Below are positions 5,293 through 5,883 of a stretch of DNA of 5,883 nt, piece after piece (the stretch's first letter is position 1; each line of letters starts with the position of its first letter). A program made the position numbers and the translations under genes. Origin of the DNA: Micromonospora_J zhanjiangensis (lineage in GTDB: Bacteria > Actinomycetota > Actinomycetes > Mycobacteriales > Micromonosporaceae). The notes beneath the pieces are model-generated. The model made no database searches, was not told the origin of the DNA, and was given only the letters and a program-made list of their open reading frames with translations. Location of the stretch: NCBI RefSeq assembly GCF_042650605.1, contig NZ_JBHSBN010000071.1, positions 1-5,883 of the forward strand, read 5' to 3'.

Positions 5293-5307
5293 CCTTCGAT
5301 TCGAAGG
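5293..5307. repeat. CCTTCGA-T-TCGAAGG palindrome
   Basis: A 7-bp perfect inverted repeat around a single T, in a locally less GC-rich patch. Such near-palindromes suit dimeric regulators, but no promoter or gene start is evident beside it. Confidence 0.4.
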
Positions 5308-5432
5308 TCCACTATCGGTGGCCGGGCGGCTGAGCTGCGATGACGTGACGGGTGACCACTTATGACCTTCGGAAGTGCGCAGCACGGGGTCCCGGAGTGC
5401 TTGGCCGGCTGTGACCAGGGGCGATGGGCCGT

Positions 5433-5464
5433 GGTGAGCGCTTCCCCGTGCGGAAGCGCTCACC
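5433..5464. repeat. Strong 13-bp perfect hairpin
   Basis: GGTGAGCGCTTCC at 5433-5445 pairs exactly with GGAAGCGCTCACC at 5452-5464 over a 6-nt loop. An outer pair, GACCAGG 5413-5419 and CCTGGTC 5463-5469, partly overlaps it and offers an alternative fold. There is no T-run. It may be an I-shaped terminator, a structured RNA element or an inverted-repeat binding site; the sequence does not decide. Confidence 0.5.
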
Positions 5465-5635
5465 TGGTCTGGCTGAGGACGCCTGCTCCGGGTGGTCCAC
5501 GACGGGACCGAGTCCACGAGTACCGCCGGGCCGGTGGGCCGCGAATGCTTCGATCTCGGCTCGTGCTGTGGGTCGAAGCCCTGGTGGCGCTCGGCATCGA
5601 TTTGTGGCTTGGCTAGACAACACCGGTGCGCGTGT

Positions 5636-5690
5636 GCGAAAGACAGGGTCGGCCAGGTGCCTGAGCGCCCGGCCGACCCTCGGTCTTCGC
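5636..5690 (-). terminator. Long bulged hairpin, likely terminator of the FG-GAP gene
   Basis: AGGGTCGGCC at 5645-5654 pairs perfectly with GGCCGACCCT at 5671-5680 (16-nt loop). The stem is extended by GCGAAAGAC (5636-5644) against GTCTTCGC (5683-5690) with small bulges. It starts 3 nt beyond the stop codon of the minus-strand gene. Read on that strand the distal side contains GTCTTTCGC, only a short T-run. Near symmetry means it could stop transcription from either side. Confidence 0.7.
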
Positions 5691-5692
5691 TG

Positions 5693-5883
5693 TTACCAGC
5701 CGGTTGCTATTTGGCTGCTGGTGCCGATCGTCCCATCGGGGTTCATGGGGTAGCACCACAGGATCCCCGTGGTGCTGTTCGCCGCGATGATGTCGGGTCG
5801 GTTGTCGCCGTTGAAGTCGGTGAGGCCGTACGAGGTGAAGGCTTGCCAGCCGGTGCCGATCTGGACACCGGAGCCGTAGATGC
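5693..5883 (-). CDS. FG-GAP/VCBS-repeat protein, C-terminal end (partial)
   Basis: The last 62 codons of a minus-strand gene that enters from the right edge, ending at TAA (5693-5695). It reads IYGSGVQIGTGWQAFTSYGL, then TDFNGDNRPDIIAANSTTGI, LWCYPMNPDGTIGTSSQIAT and GW. D-F-N-G-D-x3-D is the calcium-binding loop of FG-GAP/VCBS beta-propeller blades, and the recurring I-G-T-G-W / I-A-T-G-W marks one blade-length repeat of about 50 residues. Family knowledge says such proteins are mostly secreted, with the propeller after a signal peptide or a catalytic domain; that part lies outside the window, so the enzyme or adhesin type is unknown. The protein ends within a repeat, with no membrane anchor or sorting signal. 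Confidence 0.85.
   Translation of the reverse strand, partial: IYGSGVQIGTGWQAFTSYGLTDFNGDNRPDIIAANSTTGILWCYPMNPDGTIGTSSQIATGW

Larger units (their letters stand above)
4746..5692. other. About 950-nt region without a convincing gene, rich in repeats and hairpins
   Basis: Open frames on both strands here are short, arginine/proline/serine rich, lack ribosome sites and match no family I know. The stretch holds TTGGGAGCAG-type repeats between 4999 and 5271, inverted repeats at 4830-4853, 5009-5032, 5078-5119, 5293-5307 and 5433-5464, and a terminator at 5636-5690. No tRNA, rRNA or CRISPR array is visible. It may be the decayed end of a mobile element or a large intergenic region between convergent units. 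Confidence 0.6.

Noticed and set aside
5285..5315. TTCGA-type motif resembling a tRNA T-arm
   Set aside because: Flanking bases do not pair as a T-stem and no acceptor, D or anticodon arms can be folded around it; it is a simple palindrome.
5360..5623. Minus-strand frame with GLRPTARAEIEAFAAHR
   Set aside because: The stretch looks protein-like for about 20 residues but spans the 13-bp hairpin, lacks a ribosome site and matches nothing I know.

Overview
The window is GC-rich throughout, and its protein families (an actinobacterial-style SitI3 immunity protein, IS3 and ISL3 transposases, a class I methyltransferase tail and an FG-GAP surface-protein tail) point to an actinomycete of the Streptomyces/Micromonospora type. 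It reads as an accessory or 'junkyard' region: of the eight protein-coding units seen, five are broken, cut by the window edge or part of an insertion sequence.

Left part (1-1149). An IS3-family transposase tail and the end of its element (to about 126) abut the last 36 codons of an unrecognised protein. That remnant is followed 13 nt later by an intact SitI3-family immunity gene (251-700). The likely history is a toxin/immunity pair whose toxin was cut off by the IS, leaving an orphan immunity gene. Converging on it is the C-terminal half of a SAM-dependent methyltransferase (793-1149, minus strand).

Middle (1150-2428). A complete IS3-family element on the minus strand has perfect 24-bp terminal inverted repeats. 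It carries orfA, a C_CCA_AAA slippery site with an ATGA overlap, and orfB with an intact D-D-(35)-E triad. orfB is frameshifted near 1957, exactly at the edge of a perfect 20-bp inverted repeat. This looks like a hairpin-templated insertion that killed the element. The flanks show no target duplication and belong to different broken genes (methyltransferase on one side, ISL3 transposase tail on the other), so the locus has been rearranged.

Right-centre (2640-4745). This is the most interesting part: two intact, translationally coupled genes (TGATG overlap). The first encodes a cysteine-free, beta-rich 263-aa protein of no family I can name with confidence; its layout is loosely reminiscent of bacterial gasdermins. 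The second encodes a 412-aa two-domain zinc metallopeptidase with HELAHALCGH, E-x3-D and a downstream HPP, a layout reminiscent of Lit/peptidase U49 phage-exclusion proteases. A protease next to a possible membrane effector, amid mobile-element debris, makes a candidate anti-phage or toxin module. That function is inference.

Right end (4746-5883). About 950 nt without a convincing gene holds TTGGGAGCAG-type repeats and several strong inverted repeats. It ends in a long bulged hairpin that serves as the likely terminator of a minus-strand FG-GAP/VCBS-repeat protein entering from the right edge.
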